Assembly: GCA_018399135.1 (NCBI GenBank)
Contig: JAGYPB010000006.1
Coordinates: 16,667 to 80,666, forward strand
Reading direction: 5' to 3'
Length of the DNA stretch: 64,000 bases
From: Deltaproteobacteria bacterium
GTDB lineage: Bacteria; Desulfobacterota; Desulfuromonadia; Desulfuromonadales; Geopsychrobacteraceae
Every line of letters begins with the position of its first letter. Position 1 is the first letter of the stretch. The notes below the pieces were generated by a model, which was given only the letters and a program-made list of their open reading frames with translations, was not told where the DNA came from and searched no databases. This document shows, in pieces, positions 18,163 to 27,309 of this stretch. Made by a program: the position numbers and the translations under genes.

Positions 18163-19754
18163 CGGAACCTCACCTGTGGTTGTGATGCCTGTAAAATATG
18201 AATTGCAGTGTGTAGACCATCCAGAGCAGCGCTCATAATCCCGCCGGCATAACCGGCACCTTCTCCCGCTGGATATAAACCTGGATGGCTGACAGATTCA
18301 CCTGACTCATTTCGCAGGATCCGTAATGGAGCGGACGTGCGTGTTTCCACCCCGATCAGAGTTGACTCTTCGCTGATAAAACCACGCATCTTGCGGTTAA
18401 AGTATGGTAACGCACGACGCAATGCCTTTGCAACGTAAGGAGGTATACAATCATCAAGTGCGGCGTGAACAACACCGGGACGACAACTCGAATGCACGTG
18501 ACCACCTCGGCCATAAAGAAATTCGAGAAGTGGTTGCGCCGGAGCCCGCCAGCCAGGTTCTCCAGCTTGCCAGGCCGCGCGCTCCCAACGGCGTTGGAAT
18601 TCCATCCCGGCCAACGCACCCTGACCATCAAAATCAGCAGGAGAGACAGTTACCACCAGGGCACTATTGGACATGGGAGCCGCACGACGATAATCGCTCA
18701 TACCGTTAACAACAATCCCCCTCTCTTCAGAAGCTGCATTAATCACCATGCCACCAGGGCACATACAAAAAGAATAAACACCACGGCCACTATCCGGATC
18801 ATTCCATGACAAACGATAATCGGCTGCCGGCAGCACTGGATGGGCAGGCAAACCATATTGAATCTGATTTATATACTCCCGCGGATGTTCAACGCGAACG
18901 CCCACAGCAAAAGGTTTCGGTTCAAGCTTGACACCCGCTTGAGCTAACATCTGATAGGTATCACGAGCGCTATGCCCCGGAGCCAGAACCAACCGGTCAC
19001 ATGACAAATGTTCATGGTGATTGATCATCACTGCAGAAACCTGTCCTTTGACCATTGACACCCCACTGAGCAAACTTGAAAAGCGGATATCAACTCCGAA
19101 CTCCACCAGGGACTGTCGGAAGCGAATAAGGATCTGACGCAAACGATCACTACCAATATGCGGTTTGGCCTGGTATTGAATGTCAGCTGGTGCGCCCAAT
19201 GCGACCAGGCGCGCCAGAACCCATGAAATTGCCGGGTGGTTCAGTCTGGTGGTGAGCTTGCCATCGGAAAAGGTTCCGGCACCTCCCTCACCAAATTGTA
19301 CATTGCTGTTGACATCCAGGATACCAAGATCCCAGAACCGCCGCACATCCTGCAGCCGCTCTTCAACCGGCTTGCCACGCTCCAGCAAGGTGACACGACA
19401 ACCACTTTCCGCCAGGGTCAGCGCACTAAACAGCCCGGCAGGTCCCATTCCCACGACAACGACATGGAGCGGTTTGGATACTTTAGCAATAATCAGCGGG
19501 GAATCTTTATAGAATTTTTCCAGCTTGGGATGAGTGCCGAATAGAGCCAGAAACACTTCTTCATCCTCTACATTAAACTCTACCGTATAGACTCTCAGTA
19601 TCTTTGGTTTTTTTCTGGCATCAATACCTTTACGAAGAATATTCAGGCAAAGAATCTGTTCGGGCTGACAACCAAGAGTCTCAGCAATTTTCATACTGAG
19701 TTGTTCCTCTTGTTCATCAAGGTTAAGGGTCAGATCCCGAATCCGTAAGGCCAT
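18159..19754 (-). CDS. FAD-dependent dehydrogenase of unknown substrate (COG2509 type)
   Basis: A 531-residue flavoprotein. A ~95-residue N-terminal domain precedes the FAD-binding Rossmann motif VVGMGPAGLFSALTLAESG and the glycine-rich stretch NVQFGEGGAGTFSDGKLTT. Near the end PAGEGAGYAGGIMSAALDG marks the second FAD-contact segment. This set defines a large family of uncharacterised dehydrogenases found in many bacteria and chloroplasts. Reaction is unknown. It is the first gene of the four-gene set ending with coaBC. Confidence 0.87.
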   Translation of the reverse strand: MALRIRDLTLNLDEQEEQLSMKIAETLGCQPEQILCLNILRKGIDARKKPKILRVYTVEFNVEDEEVFLALFGTHPKLEKFYKDSPLIIAKVSKPLHVVVVGMGPAGLFSALTLAESGCRVTLLERGKPVEERLQDVRRFWDLGILDVNSNVQFGEGGAGTFSDGKLTTRLNHPAISWVLARLVALGAPADIQYQAKPHIGSDRLRQILIRFRQSLVEFGVDIRFSSLLSGVSMVKGQVSAVMINHHEHLSCDRLVLAPGHSARDTYQMLAQAGVKLEPKPFAVGVRVEHPREYINQIQYGLPAHPVLPAADYRLSWNDPDSGRGVYSFCMCPGGMVINAASEERGIVVNGMSDYRRAAPMSNSALVVTVSPADFDGQGALAGMEFQRRWERAAWQAGEPGWRAPAQPLLEFLYGRGGHVHSSCRPGVVHAALDDCIPPYVAKALRRALPYFNRKMRGFISEESTLIGVETRTSAPLRILRNESGESVSHPGLYPAGEGAGYAGGIMSAALDGLHTAIHILQASQPQVRFR

Positions 19755-19772
19755 GACAGTCCTGAAAAATCT

Positions 19773-19799
19773 AAAAAAAGAGCAGCCCTGCGGCTGCTC
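19773..19799 (-). terminator. Rho-independent terminator downstream of the universal stress gene
   Basis: The stem GAGCAGCC/GGCTGCTC (19780-19787 with 19792-19799) has a 4-base loop. On the minus strand it is followed by seven Ts. It isolates the Usp gene from the FAD gene downstream. Confidence 0.85.
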
Positions 19800-19836
19800 G
19801 GATAAAGGTTATTTATAGAGAGGTGAGATCGATCTG

Positions 19837-20286
19837 TCAATCATTCTGCAAGCGCACGGTCAGCACCGGCAACGGAGACTTACGCACAACCTTTTCTGCG
19901 GTACTGCCAAACAATACATGATCAAGACCCGTACGACCATGGGTACCGAGAATGACAAGATCAGCAGAAAGCTCCTGAGCCTGTTGAATTATCTGCTCAT
20001 AAGGCAAGCCCGGCACAATCAGAGTCTGATAGTTTTCATAGTCACCCAGATGCTGACGGCAAAAACTCTCCATCAATTTTTGAGCGCCCTGCTCGATTTC
20101 TTCTTCCAGCTTTTCAAACGAAATATGCGGAACATAGAAACCGCGGAGGTCAACTGGCTCATTAATGACATGAAGCATAATCAGCTTCGCTGAATATTTA
20201 TGGGCCATATTCAGTGCCAGATGAAATGCATTGTTTGAGCTTTCAGAAAAGTCGATGGCAACCAGAATGGTAGAAAAATTTTTCAT
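19837..20286 (-). CDS. Universal stress protein, UspA family
   Basis: A 149-residue single-domain Usp. It begins ILVAIDFSESSNNAF and carries the ATP-binding signature G-x2-G-x9-GS (GTHGRTGLDHVLFGSTAEKVV), so it probably binds ATP. A strong ribosome site (AAGGAGGT) precedes the ATG and a terminator follows, so it is monocistronic. Typical roles are survival under starvation or oxidative stress. No partner is visible. Confidence 0.95.
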   Translation of the reverse strand: MKNFSTILVAIDFSESSNNAFHLALNMAHKYSAKLIMLHVINEPVDLRGFYVPHISFEKLEEEIEQGAQKLMESFCRQHLGDYENYQTLIVPGLPYEQIIQQAQELSADLVILGTHGRTGLDHVLFGSTAEKVVRKSPLPVLTVRLQND

Positions 20287-20544
20287 GCTGACCTCCTTAT
20301 TAAATAATTAGGTAGATACAAACCCTGCATAAAAATTGTACCATTTTCACCTTGTCTGTCAAGGAACGACTAACTGTTTCAAGAATGAAACGCGGTTGAA
20401 ATTACAGGTATTTTTTAACTCATTAATGCCACGAATTGACAATGCCGGCAAGTCCGGATTCAAACTCATCCGCAATCTCAGGGCGAAAGGTCGTTAAGCA
20501 TGCTTGTCGTTGATCGGCGGCGGGCCGGATATTGTCCATAACAA

Positions 20545-21048
20545 TCATTTAGCCAACAATTTATTAATACGTTCAGTCAAATCCTCAGGGTGGAACGACT
20601 TGGTCATAAAGTCATTGGCCCCCGCCATAAAAGCTTGCCGGGCATCATCATCCTGACGATAAACGCCACTGATACAGAGAATCGGCAAACGCGCACACCG
20701 GCGATCACCGCGCACCCTTTTGATTAAATCCAGGCCACTGAAATCAGGCAGGTTGATATCAGCAATCAACAGGTCAAATGTGTTGGATTGCAGCAACGTC
20801 CAGGCTTCTTCGCCACAGTTTGCCGTTGTCAGTTCGACCTCTCGACCAGCCAGCAGATCCAGAATCAGTTCACGAAAAAAATGAGCATCATCAACAATTA
20901 ATATTTTCTTCGGTGGTTTTTCCTCTTCATCCCATGTCACAGTAAAACGATGGCGACACTTGGGACAGTTGACAACCAGGGGAATTGACGCATCAACCGT
21001 TGATTGTGCGCGATATTTAGCTTCACATTTGGGGCATTGGATTTTCAT
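20545..21048 (-). CDS. Zinc-ribbon receiver-domain protein
   Basis: A 167-residue fusion. Residues 1-40 are an MJ0042-type zinc ribbon with two CPKC knuckles (CPKCEAKY, CPKCRHRF). Residues ~48-165 are a CheY-like receiver (ILIVDDAHFFRE, phospho-acceptor in LLIADINLPD, and TKSF with the conserved lysine). There is no output domain, so it may act by protein contact, with the ribbon as interaction or nucleic-acid module. It stands 58 bp upstream of the TPR lipoprotein gene on the minus strand. The 258 bp behind it (20287-20544) hold no convincing gene. Confidence 0.85.
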   Translation of the reverse strand: MKIQCPKCEAKYRAQSTVDASIPLVVNCPKCRHRFTVTWDEEEKPPKKILIVDDAHFFRELILDLLAGREVELTTANCGEEAWTLLQSNTFDLLIADINLPDFSGLDLIKRVRGDRRCARLPILCISGVYRQDDDARQAFMAGANDFMTKSFHPEDLTERINKLLAK

Positions 21049-21106
21049 AGCACCTCATCACAACAAGCCCAACAGACCACGCAAAAACAAGTAAAAACCA
21101 TCGTAA

Positions 21107-21871
21107 CTATTCCTCAGGCAACGTCTTGATTAATTCTGTGGCCATCCGGCCTTCATCTGAGTCGGGAACAAAATTGATGATAATTTCAAGTTGTTGGCGT
21201 GCACCCTGATAGTTGCCATCACGCAGAAGCAGAACGGCTAAACGGTAACGAGCCGAGACAAGCTCAGGTGCCAATTCGATGGTTCTGCGCAAAGCAACCT
21301 TTTCCAACACTGTTTCCTCGGTCAGGCGGTAAACTTCAGCCTGATAAAAGTGTGCCGGAGCAAAATTTGACAGCATCGAGACCGCATCGCGAAAAGCCTG
21401 CAGGGCAGCTGCATAGTCACCTTTTTGCATAAAAGCATAGCCCTTACCAGTCATGGCTATATGAGTACTGTCAAAAAGAAGATTTTTAGCCGCACGATCA
21501 AAATACAATATCGCGCGATCCCAATCTTCCAGTGACAGATAAAGATTCGCCAGATTATTCACATAGCGCGGGTCATTGTCTGAGAGTTTAATCGCTTCCA
21601 GATATTGAGTTTCAGCCTCCTGATAAGCTCGGCGTTCCTGATAAGCCTGAGCCAGTGATGCACGAATAGCAGCGTTTGTCGAATCAAGCTCAACCGCTTT
21701 AAGAAGCTCCCGCAGAGCCGCACTAGGGTTATTCCCTTGTAAATGGGCTTCTGCCATCTTGTGATGTACATCGGCCTGATGACTGTTATCCTCTATGCGA
21801 CTTGCTGTCCCGGCGCAACCGGCAAGAACGAGCAAACCAGCCAGCAGAAAAGTTACCAGACATTTAGACAT
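21107..21871 (-). CDS. TPR-repeat lipoprotein, PilF/PilW-like
   Basis: About 254 residues. A lipoprotein signal ends in LAGC (near residue 19), followed by five to six tetratricopeptide repeats (for example AHLQGNNPSAALRELLKAVE and YVNNLANLYLSLEDWDRAIL). PilF/PilW is the outer-membrane pilotin that assembles the type IV pilus secretin, and is often encoded near rlmN and ndk, as it is here. That context is suggestive but rlmN is five genes away, so the assignment is tentative. The ATG at 21871 with GGAG 9 bp upstream was preferred to a TTG at 21886. Confidence 0.75.
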   Translation of the reverse strand: MSKCLVTFLLAGLLVLAGCAGTASRIEDNSHQADVHHKMAEAHLQGNNPSAALRELLKAVELDSTNAAIRASLAQAYQERRAYQEAETQYLEAIKLSDNDPRYVNNLANLYLSLEDWDRAILYFDRAAKNLLFDSTHIAMTGKGYAFMQKGDYAAALQAFRDAVSMLSNFAPAHFYQAEVYRLTEETVLEKVALRRTIELAPELVSARYRLAVLLLRDGNYQGARQQLEIIINFVPDSDEGRMATELIKTLPEE

Positions 21872-21891
21872 AAATAGATTCTCCAATCAGG

Positions 21892-22392
21892 TTACATTGA
21901 GGCCAGATAACGACCAAGGCTGGCCAGGCCCTGATCACGCAGTTGCTGCAGATCTTCTTCATCAAGAAGTGTGTTTTCTTTGTTCGCAACTGTCACATCG
22001 GGCGGGTGAGTTATTGGCACCTTGCCCCAGTAATGTTGCTTTTCTGCAGGTGATAACAAATGAAAATCTGCTTGGGTCAGGATAAAACCCATTGATTCAA
22101 CAAAATCATTGCCTTGATCATAAACTAAAGCAGCCTGGGCCAGGGGCACCTCCCCTTTTTCCGGCACAAAAAAAACGGTTCTGCGCGACTCAAGCAAATA
22201 AAAAGCAACGATCACCAGGGCTTTGCCACCGCCACCCAATTGCAATAGATAGGCACGACAAGGCTGTGGTTGATAACCACTGAAAGCCAGCTGAATCGCA
22301 GATGGCGATGATTGTAGATGGGTCACCTTCGAGGCAGGAGCAGAGAGAAATTTCAACTGTTTATGTTGTATGAACATCGGCGCCCCGGACAT
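21892..22392 (-). CDS. Hypothetical protein
   Basis: About 166 residues, not recognised. There is a beta-rich centre with a glycine run (LLQLGGGGKALVIVAF) and a following ESRRTVFFVP segment, then an acidic C-terminal helix rich in leucine and glutamine. It has no membrane segment apart from the hydrophobic strand. It lies 20 bp upstream of the TPR lipoprotein start, so the two are probably co-transcribed. The start is uncertain: ATG at 22392, ATG at 22377, or a TTG at 22434 that would add a hydrophobic N-terminus. An eight-bp inverted repeat sits at 22398-22415 just before the chosen ATG. Confidence 0.65.
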   Translation of the reverse strand: MSGAPMFIQHKQLKFLSAPASKVTHLQSSPSAIQLAFSGYQPQPCRAYLLQLGGGGKALVIVAFYLLESRRTVFFVPEKGEVPLAQAALVYDQGNDFVESMGFILTQADFHLLSPAEKQHYWGKVPITHPPDVTVANKENTLLDEEDLQQLRDQGLASLGRYLASM

Positions 22393-22444
22393 AATGGCGG
22401 TGATCAGGATCACCGGGAAAAAATCAACTCTCAATCAGCAGGAG

Positions 22445-23356
22445 TTATTCCAGATCAGCAAAGTCAGTCAACAATTTAATTTTTTTGAAACGATCAGAGA
22501 TGTCTCCATGACTTATCTCTTTGAGGCGTTCCAGACTGAATTTTTCAACGGTGAAGGATGCCATGACGGTACCAAAGATAATGGCCTTACGCATGTTTGC
22601 TTCGCTAAGGTTGCGCGTTGCCGCCAAATAACCAAAAAATCCACCAGCGAAAGTGTCTCCCGCGCCAGTCGGATCAAACACTTCCTCCAATGGATAAGCC
22701 GGAGCGGAAAAGATCGATCCTTCACCAAACATCAGCACACCATATTCACCACGTTTAACAACCAGGGTTTTAGGACCATAACCGCGAACAATCGTTGCGG
22801 CCTTGACCAGGTTCGGCTCCTGTGCCAATTGCCGCACCTCAGCTTCGTTGATCACGAGGATATCTACCAATGCCAGGGTGCGTAACAACGCATCTCTTTT
22901 TCCATCAATCCAGAAATTCATCGTATCACAGGCAACCAGCCCGGGGGCTGTAACCTGACTTAACGCCTCACGCTGAATATCGGGATCAATGTTCGCCAGA
23001 AAAACATATTCAGCCTGACGGTAATGCTCCGGTAGCTGAGGCTTGAAGGTTTCAAAGACATTCAGCTGGGTATCAAGGGTATGGGCTTCGTTGAGGTCAT
23101 ATTCATAACGACCGCACCAGCGAAATGTTTTTCCCGGCACCCGCATCAAACCGTCCAGATTAATATTCCGCGAGCTTAAAAAATCGACATGTTCGTGGGG
23201 AAAATCTTCACCAATAACGGCCAACAGGTTAACATCAGTAAAAAAACTGGCAGAGGTTGAGAAATACGAAGCAGAACCACCGAGGATCTCTTCAACCTGA
23301 CCAAAGGGGGTGGAAATGGAATCAAGGGCAACGCTGCCAACAACAAGAATACTCAC
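22445..23356 (-). CDS. PfkB-family sugar or nucleoside kinase
   Basis: A 303-residue ribokinase-type kinase. It has an N-terminal glycine signature (EILGGSASYFS), and the C-terminal anion-hole/catalytic motif DPTGAGDTFAGGFFGYL with the base Asp. It directly follows MTA phosphorylase on the same strand (26 bp). Because MTA phosphorylase releases methylthioribose 1-phosphate or, in relatives, ribose 1-phosphate, a kinase for a nucleoside or sugar in that salvage route is reasonable. The substrate cannot be read from sequence. Confidence 0.88.
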   Translation of the reverse strand: MSILVVGSVALDSISTPFGQVEEILGGSASYFSTSASFFTDVNLLAVIGEDFPHEHVDFLSSRNINLDGLMRVPGKTFRWCGRYEYDLNEAHTLDTQLNVFETFKPQLPEHYRQAEYVFLANIDPDIQREALSQVTAPGLVACDTMNFWIDGKRDALLRTLALVDILVINEAEVRQLAQEPNLVKAATIVRGYGPKTLVVKRGEYGVLMFGEGSIFSAPAYPLEEVFDPTGAGDTFAGGFFGYLAATRNLSEANMRKAIIFGTVMASFTVEKFSLERLKEISHGDISDRFKKIKLLTDFADLE

Positions 23357-23382
23357 GTGATCAATCCTTTTTGCATGGGATA

Positions 23383-24264
23383 TTAAACATCCTGCTGAAC
23401 ATATTTTCCGATAATGGGGGCCAACGCCTCAAGCGTATGATCCGGAATCAGACTTTTATCGGTCATGATGGCGAACTCAAGGGCCTGGTCACAGTGACAT
23501 TTTAGCTGTTGCCGACGAATCTGTCCAACAGCTGTCTTGATGATGGCGCGCGCAGTTGCAACATTTTGCCGAATAATCACCAGAACAGCTTCAACTGACA
23601 CATCATCATGTCCATCGTGCCAACAATCATAATCGGTTGCCAGCGCGACGGTGGCATAGCAGATTTCTGCTTCGCGCGCCAGTCGGGCCTCGGGAATATT
23701 GGTCATGCCGATGATATCGACACCCCAACTACGATAGATCTGAGATTCAGCGCGGGTAGAAAAATTGGGGCCCTCAATGCAGATATAGGTTCCACCGCTA
23801 TGCACAGTAGCACCAACGTCACGAGCAGCATGTGCCAGAATCGCTGCAAGATCGGGGCAGATCGGATCGGCGAACTGAACATGCCCGGCAACCCCCTGAC
23901 CGAAAAAGGTAGATGCGCGCTTACCCTGGGTACGGTCAAAAAACTGATCAGGAATGACAATATGTCCCGGAACGATGTGCTCTTTCATGCTGCCCACCGC
24001 TGACACGGAAATAATCTGCGTCACTCCAAGTTTTTTCATCCCAAAAATATTAGCGCGGTAGTTAACCTCAGAAGGCAGGAAGCGATGTCCACGTCCATGA
24101 CGTGGCAGAAAAACCATTTTGACCCCGTCCAGTGTGCCGGTGATAAAAGCATCTGAAGGGGAACCAAAGGGGGTATCAATCACTATCTCTTCAACGTCCT
24201 GAAGTCCTTCAATCTCGTAAAGACCACTGCCACCAATCACCCCAACCACTGGTGTTTTCATCAT
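23383..24264 (-). CDS. mtnP: S-methyl-5'-thioadenosine phosphorylase
   Basis: About 293 residues of the purine nucleoside phosphorylase type II family. It cleaves methylthioadenosine, a by-product of polyamine and S-adenosylmethionine chemistry, to adenine. Motifs are VIGGSGLYE, the phosphate-binding PRHGRGHRFLPSEVNYRAN, ICIEGPNFSTRAESQ and IIGMTNIPEARLAREAEI. The ATG at 24264 follows AAGGAG at 6 bp. Upstream in-frame ATGs (24291) overlap the end of rlmN and are less likely. Some close relatives prefer inosine or adenosine, so the exact nucleoside is not certain. Confidence 0.9.
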   Translation of the reverse strand: MMKTPVVGVIGGSGLYEIEGLQDVEEIVIDTPFGSPSDAFITGTLDGVKMVFLPRHGRGHRFLPSEVNYRANIFGMKKLGVTQIISVSAVGSMKEHIVPGHIVIPDQFFDRTQGKRASTFFGQGVAGHVQFADPICPDLAAILAHAARDVGATVHSGGTYICIEGPNFSTRAESQIYRSWGVDIIGMTNIPEARLAREAEICYATVALATDYDCWHDGHDDVSVEAVLVIIRQNVATARAIIKTAVGQIRRQQLKCHCDQALEFAIMTDKSLIPDHTLEALAPIIGKYVQQDV

Positions 24265-24287
24265 TTCTATCTCCTTGTTTGTCATTT

Positions 24288-25337
24288 TCAACCTTCAATA
24301 GCACACTCGGTTCGCTCGTCCATTCTTCCTTTTAATTGCCCACAGGCGGCATCGATGTCACGCCCTTTTCCAGCCCGCAGGGTTGCAACCATACCGCGAT
24401 CCAGCAGATAGCTTTGAAACGCCCTGACAGTATCGTCATCGGGCGCCGCAAAGTCAGTACCCTGGTGTTCGTTAAAAGCGATCAGATTCACCTTGCAGCG
24501 CACCGGATGGAGTAGTTTTACCAGTTTTTTGGCCATCGATAAAGAATCGTTGACCCCCTTGATGAGAATATATTCAAAGGTTATCCGTTGTTTTGTTTCA
24601 CGGCTGTATTCTACACAGGCCGGTATCAATTCTGCCAATGGATAGCGCTTATTAATCGGCATCAGGCGAGAACGTACCTGATCATCAGCAGCATTAAGAG
24701 AAACCGCCAAATTCACCTTGATGCGTTTTTTGAGTTCAAGCATTTCAGGCACCAGACCACAGGTTGACAGGGTCACACGCCGCGCGCCATAACCCAGACC
24801 ATCATCAAGATACAGGATATTCAAGGCAGCAACAACATTGGCGAGGTTATGCAGTGGCTCGCCCATTCCCATCATGACAATATTACCTATCGGCCCGTCA
24901 TCCAGGACGGCGCAAACCTGATTAACTATCTCAGCAGCGCTTAAATTGCGCCACAAACCGGAAGTTGCCGTCATACAAAAAGCACAGCCCATGGCACAAC
25001 CCGTCTGGGTTGAAATACACAGAGTCGCCTTGTCCGTTTCCATCGGGATGCGTACCGCTTCGATAGTAGCACCGTCTTCAAGCTGAAACAGATACTTACT
25101 TGTACCGTCCTGGCTGTACTGCACGGTCAACGGAGTCAATGTTGATATCCGGCAGCGTATAGACAACTCCTCCCGCAATGTTTTGCTGACATTGGTCATG
25201 GCAGCGAAATCAGTAACATGCTGCTGATAGATCCATTTAAGCAGTTGTCGCGCGCGAAAGGCCGGCTGCCCCAACGTGGCAAGATAAGCGACCAGATCCG
25301 CGTGGGTCATGTTTTTCAGATCAATTTTTTCTTCCAC
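24288..25337 (-). CDS. rlmN: 23S rRNA (adenine(2503)-C(2))-methyltransferase
   Basis: A 349-residue radical SAM enzyme that methylates C2 of A2503 in 23S rRNA and A37 of some tRNAs. The [4Fe-4S] motif is CAMGCAFCMT. Other marks are MGMGEPLHN, LSTCGLVPEM, VSLNAADDQVRSRLMPINKRYPL and FEYILIKGVND. The second catalytic cysteine is present near the end (DAACGQLKG). It is followed at once by mtnP on the same strand, and preceded by the ndk terminator. Confidence 0.96.
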   Translation of the reverse strand: MEEKIDLKNMTHADLVAYLATLGQPAFRARQLLKWIYQQHVTDFAAMTNVSKTLREELSIRCRISTLTPLTVQYSQDGTSKYLFQLEDGATIEAVRIPMETDKATLCISTQTGCAMGCAFCMTATSGLWRNLSAAEIVNQVCAVLDDGPIGNIVMMGMGEPLHNLANVVAALNILYLDDGLGYGARRVTLSTCGLVPEMLELKKRIKVNLAVSLNAADDQVRSRLMPINKRYPLAELIPACVEYSRETKQRITFEYILIKGVNDSLSMAKKLVKLLHPVRCKVNLIAFNEHQGTDFAAPDDDTVRAFQSYLLDRGMVATLRAGKGRDIDAACGQLKGRMDERTECAIEG

Positions 25338-25428
25338 AAGGCTTCCATTTAAAAGAACAATTGCTCAGTGCGACTACCCTGCCCCAAGCAACGGGTAGTG
25401 GCGTCTTAAATTTTAATCCAGAGTCCAT

Positions 25429-25467
25429 AAAATTCAAGCCCTTCGGCAGTGTACCGAAGGGCTTGAA
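25429..25467 (-). terminator. Terminator downstream of ndk
   Basis: The stem CAAGCCCTTCGG/CCGAAGGGCTTG (25435-25446 with 25454-25465) has a 7-base loop. On the minus strand it runs into GAATTTT. Confidence 0.8.
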
Positions 25468-25496
25468 GATAAACAAGCAGTTATGCCGGCGAACTG

Positions 25497-25910
25497 TTAA
25501 AGCAACTCGAGACCGTTAAAGAAATACCCCAACTCAAAGGCTGCTGTTTCAGGAGCATCGGATCCGTGGGTAGCATTTTCTCCAATGGAGGAACCAAACT
25601 CTTTGCGCAGCGTGCCTTCAGCGGCATCGGCCGGATTGGTTGCGCCCATCAGATCGCGCCACTTCGAAATAGCATGATCCGCCTCTAACGCCATGACAAC
25701 ACAGGGGCCACTGCTCATGAAATCGGTCAATTCACCAAAGAAAGGGCGTTCATTGTGGACAGCGTAAAAACCTTCTGCCTCGACCTTGCTCATGTACAGT
25801 TTTTTCAGACCAACAACCTTGAACCCTTCGGCGTAAATACGGGCAAGGATCTGCCCGGCATAGCCGGCAGCAAAGGCATCGGGTTTGATAATAGCAAATG
25901 TTCTTTCCAT
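25497..25910 (-). CDS. ndk: Nucleoside diphosphate kinase
   Basis: A 137-residue enzyme that balances nucleoside triphosphates by a phospho-histidine intermediate. It begins [13 protein letters not shown]. The active histidine is in the conserved [12 protein letters not shown] segment, and the Kpn-loop region and GATNPADA are present. Length is standard. A good ribosome site (GGAGGA) precedes the start and a terminator follows, so it is expressed alone. Confidence 0.97.
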   Translation of the reverse strand: MERTFAIIKPDAFAAGYAGQILARIYAEGFKVVGLKKLYMSKVEAEGFYAVHNERPFFGELTDFMSSGPCVVMALEADHAISKWRDLMGATNPADAAEGTLRKEFGSSIGENATHGSDAPETAAFELGYFFNGLELL

Positions 25911-25981
25911 TCGTCTTTCCTCCTGGATAGTGGCACAATCTCATGCTGTGCCGGTTTAAATAAATTCAATCGGCTTGGATG

Positions 25982-26572
25982 TTAAACGATCTGGTCAATC
26001 AGCGGCAATAATTGCTGCAAAGCCCGCCCTCGATGACTGATGCGGTTTTTTATCTCGGCTGGGAGTTCAGCCATGGTCTTGCCGTACTCCGGCACCAGAA
26101 ACAGCGGATCATAGCCAAAGCCATGAGTGCCGCGCTGTTGATCTACAATCAATCCGTCAACCTGCCCCTCGACGGTTGAGCAACGACCATCCGGCCAGGC
26201 CAGGGCAATACAACAATAGAAATGGGCCTTGCGCTGATTCAGGGGGATATGTTGCAACGCCTTCACCAGCTTGACGTTATTGGCCTTATCGTCGCCCTGC
26301 TCACCGGCATAACGTGCAGAAAATACTCCTGGCGCTCCATCCAGCATGTCAACACACAGACCACTATCATCTGCCAGGGTCAGCTGGCCACTAAAACGCG
26401 CCAGAGTCAGGGCTTTTTTTATGGCGTTATCTTTAAATGTTTCGCCATCCTCCTCAACCTCAGGCGGGGAATCAAGTTGATCGAGCCCCACCACATCGAC
26501 ATCAACGGAAGCCAGCAGTTGCCTTAATTCAACCAGCTTGCCTTGATTTGATGTCGCCACCAACAGCTTCAT
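25982..26572 (-). CDS. rdgB: XTP/dITP diphosphatase
   Basis: A 196-residue Ham1-family enzyme that removes non-canonical purine nucleotides such as dITP. Motifs are [14 protein letters not shown] at the start, [25 protein letters not shown], and [22 protein letters not shown] with the terminal ISHRGRAL. It overlaps rph by 4 bp, the common rph-rdgB order. Confidence 0.96.
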   Translation of the reverse strand: MKLLVATSNQGKLVELRQLLASVDVDVVGLDQLDSPPEVEEDGETFKDNAIKKALTLARFSGQLTLADDSGLCVDMLDGAPGVFSARYAGEQGDDKANNVKLVKALQHIPLNQRKAHFYCCIALAWPDGRCSTVEGQVDGLIVDQQRGTHGFGYDPLFLVPEYGKTMAELPAEIKNRISHRGRALQQLLPLIDQIV

Positions 26573-27309
26573 TCTTCACCGCCCAGAGCAGCTTGTTGTA
26601 ATTGTTTCAACTCATCACAACCAGCCAGGGCAAGATCACGCATGGCATCCAATGCCGCCGCGCTAAAGGGGGTTTCCTCAGCGGTTCCCTGCACTTCTAC
26701 AAACTTACCGGATCCGGTAATGACAAAATTCATGTCAACATCAGCACTGGAATCCTCTTCGTAGTTCAAGTCGAGAATCGGGATCCCTTTGACAATACCG
26801 ACACTGATTGCGGAAACACTATCGAGCAGGGGCATTTTTTTCAGCTGCCCCTGATTGATCAGACCCGTCAAGGCATCATGCAGGGCCACATAGGCACCGG
26901 TGATAGACGCTGTGCGGGTACCACCATCAGCCTGCAGCACATCACAATCAATTTGCACGGTAATTTCTCCCAGCGCTCCAAGATCGGTAATCGCGCGCAA
27001 GGAGCGGCCAATCAAGCGCTGGATTTCCTGGGTACGCCCGGAGACTTTACCTTTGCTCGCCTCACGCATGGATCGGGTGTGGGTGGCGCGCGGCAACATG
27101 CTGTATTCAGCCGTTACCCAGCCACGCCCTTGACCACGCATAAACGGTGGAACACGTTGTTCAACAGAAGCATTACACAACACTCTGGTTTCACCAAAAC
27201 TAACCAGCACAGACCCTTCTGCATAGCGGGTAAATCTGCGTTGAAAACTGACTGAACGTAGTTGCTCGGGTTTGCGGCCATCAAAACGAGGTTTATCAGT
27301 ATGGGTCAT
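26569..27309 (-). CDS. rph: Ribonuclease PH
   Basis: A 246-residue phosphorolytic 3'-5' exoribonuclease that trims tRNA precursors. The conserved [47 protein letters not shown] and [18 protein letters not shown] (active Asp and phosphate-binding Arg) are all present. It overlaps rdgB by 4 bp and its first base is the last base of the amidase gene. Confidence 0.97.
   Translation of the reverse strand: MTHTDKPRFDGRKPEQLRSVSFQRRFTRYAEGSVLVSFGETRVLCNASVEQRVPPFMRGQGRGWVTAEYSMLPRATHTRSMREASKGKVSGRTQEIQRLIGRSLRAITDLGALGEITVQIDCDVLQADGGTRTASITGAYVALHDALTGLINQGQLKKMPLLDSVSAISVGIVKGIPILDLNYEEDSSADVDMNFVITGSGKFVEVQGTAEETPFSAAALDAMRDLALAGCDELKQLQQAALGGEE

Noticed and set aside
20423..20539. A 38-codon minus-strand frame in the gap between the Usp and receiver genes
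   Set aside because: It begins 6 bp after the stop of the receiver gene but has no clear ribosome site and no recognised similarity; chance is likely at this length.
21097..21125. GTAACTATTC similar to the repeat end
   Set aside because: It covers the stop codon of the TPR lipoprotein gene and is not followed by the other conserved parts.
22445..23356. Phosphofructokinase PfkB
   Set aside because: Only the general ribokinase signature is present and context favours nucleoside or sugar salvage; no specific substrate was assigned.
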